Source: Saprospiraceae bacterium
GTDB taxonomy: Bacteria; Bacteroidota; Bacteroidia; Chitinophagales; Saprospiraceae
Assembly (NCBI GenBank): GCA_029251525.1
Contig: JAQXDE010000030.1
Span: 1 to 64,000 of the forward strand
Length of the DNA: 64,000 bases
Reading direction: 5' to 3'
This document shows, in pieces, positions 61,530-64,000 of the stretch (positions are counted from its first letter, which is position 1; the number at the start of each line of letters is the position of its first letter). Position numbers and translations under genes: made by a program. Under the pieces are notes generated by a model. The model ran no database searches. It saw nothing but the letters and a program-made list of their open reading frames with translations, and was not told where the DNA came from.

Positions 61530-63959
61530 ATGAACATAATTTTACAACACATTAAATTTCTTTTAATTCTTGTATTTCTTGGTGGAGCGATTGTGGCGGT
61601 CGCACAGCCTAGTAGCTATGAGAATAAAAAGATTCCAATGAACCAGGAGTATATTATAGAAGACATTCCAAATGGAATTCCTAACATACCTTCTCTCGGT
61701 AATCCTGACCACGGTACTTTATGGATAGAAATAGTAGGAGGAGATGAACACATTCACTATCTACCTGATTCCAATTATATTGGACCAGATACCTTCTATT
61801 TTCAGGTATTTAACCCGCCTGTAACAAATACGTTTGTCGGCTATGCAATTCAAGTCTCTGAAACTTTAGTTTTAACCAAGCGTGATTTTGCCAGTTCCAT
61901 TGTCAATTCAAGTGTAACAATATACCCATTAGATAACGATAGCTCAACCATAGGTACTCTTAGCCTGTTGGATGTTTCTCCGATTTTCAATGACGGGACG
62001 GTAATTATCTCAAACGGTAATGAATTCGAATTTACTCCCAATAATGGATTTAAAGGTATAACCCATATGAGTTATATCGGATGTAATGAATTTTCTGCTT
62101 GTGAAAAAGGTATTATCAGTGTTTTGGTGCATGATTACGCCTTACCATCATCTCAAACTACTGAAATTTTAACCGGAATGGAAGAAGCGATTCCCGTTCT
62201 ATTACCTTACCCTGGATATACAATCAACCAATCTCCAAGCAACGGCACCATAGAGATTCTTGAAGACTTTTCTTATTTGTATACACCAAATACTGGCTTT
62301 AGCGGTCAAGATAATTTTTCATTTAGTTTAAACAATACAAATGGAACTAGTAATTACTCAGTAATAGCTGAAGTAATGGACTTGCCTGCTCAAAATAATT
62401 TTTCTAATGATGATTACGTATACGTTTCAATTAGCTCAGGGCACGAAATTGATGTTTTGACCAATGACTATGGAAACTTATTAGAATGGACGCTAACAAT
62501 TACTTCAGCCCCAACTAATGGAATGGCATGGATAAATGGAAGCGGAATAATCAATTATATTCCAAATTCAAACTTTGAAGGTGTAGACCAATTTACTTAT
62601 AAAGTTGCAAATTCTCTTGGAATCTATGAAACTTCAACTGTTTATGTAACAGTTTCTGATTTCGTACCAGGATCCAGTGTATTCGATTTAGACACTTATG
62701 ATGATACACCTATTTATTTTGAGTATAAACCGCCGTTCTCACCGTACACACCATATTATTTTAAACTAATTAATGGGCCTTTGTACGGTACCTTAATATT
62801 AGACTCCAATTCTGTCAATTATATTCCTGTCACGGGATTTGTTGGAACTGAGTCTTTCGAATTAGAATACTGTTTAAAAGGAAATTGTTTCCCTTTTGAC
62901 ATCAATGTAAATATCTCAGCTAATCCCAATGGTGTGGCTGGATGTGTAGGAACTGAAGATTGTGTGTGGGCAGGTGATACCAATAAGGATGGTATCGTAG
63001 ATGGAAAAGATATCCTCTTTTTGTCTGCTATAGGTGAAGTAGGTGCACCGAGAATTAGTCCATCATCTGACTGGATTGGTCAACATGGAACAAACTGGAA
63101 CAACACGGTGGCTGGAATCCTTCAAGATGTAAAGCATATTGATGCAAACGGGGATAGTTTAATAACATCTGCAGATGCCAACATTATAGATATTAATTAT
63201 GGAAAAAGAAATAAAATTACTCCTCAAATTATTCCCACTCAACAAAACCAGCTAATTTTCAACACCATTAATAACGGACCTCCAGAACCAGGGGATACCA
63301 TTCAGATTGAAATTTTGATGGGAACACCTGCTAATCCAGCTATCGACTTTAGTGGAGTGACTTTCCAAATGGCATATAACCCTATTATTTTTGATACAGC
63401 TTTTGTTGCTTTCGACGAGGGTGGGTGGTTAGGGTACGATGCACCCGTAATGCAATTCAGTAAAATCCCTAATGAAGGAAATCTTGACGTTGCATTTACG
63501 AGGAGCGATGAAACTACAAAAAGTGGTTTTGGAAAAATTGGAACAGTTTCAATTGTTGTTGATGATATACAAGGAATTAGAAGTGATGAGTTTACTACTG
63601 TTAGTTTCACTAACTCCTACTCCTTAACCGGAAATGGGCACCTAACCAAACTAAATGATGTAGAAGTTCAAATAGAAATAGACGAATCAGATTTTAATCC
63701 AGATTTAAGAAAAAATCTACTAAATGTATTCCCTAATCCTGTTATAGATGGTATAGTTAATCTTCAAACAGATTATTATAATGTTATTCAACATGCAAGA
63801 GTAATTAATTTGATGGGTCAAATTATACAAACCCGTGAGGGGAATAATACTAACAAACTGACATTAGACGTTTCTAAATTAGAAACAGGAATGTACATCA
63901 TGGATGTAATGACTAGTGAGGGACCAATGACGAAAAAGTTTGAATTTTTTAGACGATAA
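61530..63959 (+). CDS. T9SS type A secreted protein with dockerin-like and cohesin-like segments
   Basis: An 809-residue secreted protein with signal peptide 1-25 (ending VAVAQ). Residues about 30-470 hold about five cadherin/Big_9-like beta domains, each with a GPDTFYFQV or GVDQFTYKV type motif. Two Ca-binding dockerin-like loops follow, DTNKDGIVDGKD (about 483-494) and DANGDSLITSADA (about 538-550). About 578-700 is a cohesin-like beta-sandwich (IQIEILMGTPANPAIDFSGV, then VTFQMAYNP and IGTVSIVVDD). The last 80 residues are a type A sorting domain (NVFPNPVIDG and YIMDV). The dockerin and cohesin pair in one chain suggests intramolecular or multimeric assembly on the surface. Confidence 0.85.
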   Translation: MNIILQHIKFLLILVFLGGAIVAVAQPSSYENKKIPMNQEYIIEDIPNGIPNIPSLGNPDHGTLWIEIVGGDEHIHYLPDSNYIGPDTFYFQVFNPPVTNTFVGYAIQVSETLVLTKRDFASSIVNSSVTIYPLDNDSSTIGTLSLLDVSPIFNDGTVIISNGNEFEFTPNNGFKGITHMSYIGCNEFSACEKGIISVLVHDYALPSSQTTEILTGMEEAIPVLLPYPGYTINQSPSNGTIEILEDFSYLYTPNTGFSGQDNFSFSLNNTNGTSNYSVIAEVMDLPAQNNFSNDDYVYVSISSGHEIDVLTNDYGNLLEWTLTITSAPTNGMAWINGSGIINYIPNSNFEGVDQFTYKVANSLGIYETSTVYVTVSDFVPGSSVFDLDTYDDTPIYFEYKPPFSPYTPYYFKLINGPLYGTLILDSNSVNYIPVTGFVGTESFELEYCLKGNCFPFDINVNISANPNGVAGCVGTEDCVWAGDTNKDGIVDGKDILFLSAIGEVGAPRISPSSDWIGQHGTNWNNTVAGILQDVKHIDANGDSLITSADANIIDINYGKRNKITPQIIPTQQNQLIFNTINNGPPEPGDTIQIEILMGTPANPAIDFSGVTFQMAYNPIIFDTAFVAFDEGGWLGYDAPVMQFSKIPNEGNLDVAFTRSDETTKSGFGKIGTVSIVVDDIQGIRSDEFTTVSFTNSYSLTGNGHLTKLNDVEVQIEIDESDFNPDLRKNLLNVFPNPVIDGIVNLQTDYYNVIQHARVINLMGQIIQTREGNNTNKLTLDVSKLETGMYIMDVMTSEGPMTKKFEFFRR

Positions 63960-64000
63960 ATCATAAAAGAATATGTTCATTTCATTTCATTTATAATCAG

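Overview
The window is AT-rich chromosomal DNA from a member of the Bacteroidota, most likely a Saprospiria-type marine or aquatic heterotroph. The evidence is several secreted proteins with type IX secretion (T9SS) sorting domains of types A and B, a SusC-type TonB receptor, the ftsX-DUF3098-uppP-truB gene order, very weak Shine-Dalgarno signals, and promoters of the Bacteroidota form TTTG-N20/21-TAnnTTTG. The organism call is inferred from gene content only.

Layout: 1-92 holds the start of a secreted protein running off the left edge. 288-1736 is a tyrosine recombinase with two unusual N-terminal repeats. 2410-5419 is a three-gene redox operon on the minus strand: a flavin/2Fe-2S/pentaheme fusion, a monoheme Tll0287-like protein, and a small ferric-reductase-like bis-heme b membrane protein. 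5824-22151 is mostly housekeeping (leuS, ftsX, uppP, truB, a Cys/Met PLP enzyme, a PhzF protein, tyrS) with two tandem FG-GAP/T9SS paralogues. 22413-27695 holds a LolC/E-type permease, a PD40 protein and a B12-type radical SAM protein. Genes for tRNA-Gly(GCC) and tRNA-Leu(TAA) follow, then about 1.6 kb of decayed sequence with a transposase remnant and a truncated membrane protein gene.

31370-45435 is a zinc-homeostasis island of about 14 kb. It has a His-rich secreted peptide, an ABC-2 ATPase with a decayed permease partner, a second ABC module with a His-rich loop followed by a DUF3299-type protein (compare Vibrio zrgBCD), a Fur/Zur regulator, a TonB receptor with its lipoprotein, DUF1826, an NTF2-like protein, two small unknown proteins, two CobW-type GTPases and a MerC-like protein. 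Two near-identical palindromes lie between the regulator and the receptor and overlap the receptor promoter, so zinc-responsive repression is the natural reading.

The right end holds a large lectin-type T9SS protein, a CIA30 protein, a biotin-dependent acyl-CoA carboxylase operon with a TetR regulator and an enoyl-CoA hydratase, two lipoprotein sulfatases, a helical protein of unknown function, and a T9SS protein that carries both dockerin-like and cohesin-like segments.

The best candidates for something little described are the redox operon, which reads as a split NADPH-oxidase/ferric-reductase feeding c-type hemes outside the membrane, and the zinc island with its unassigned small proteins. 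All assignments come from reading the sequence without database searches.
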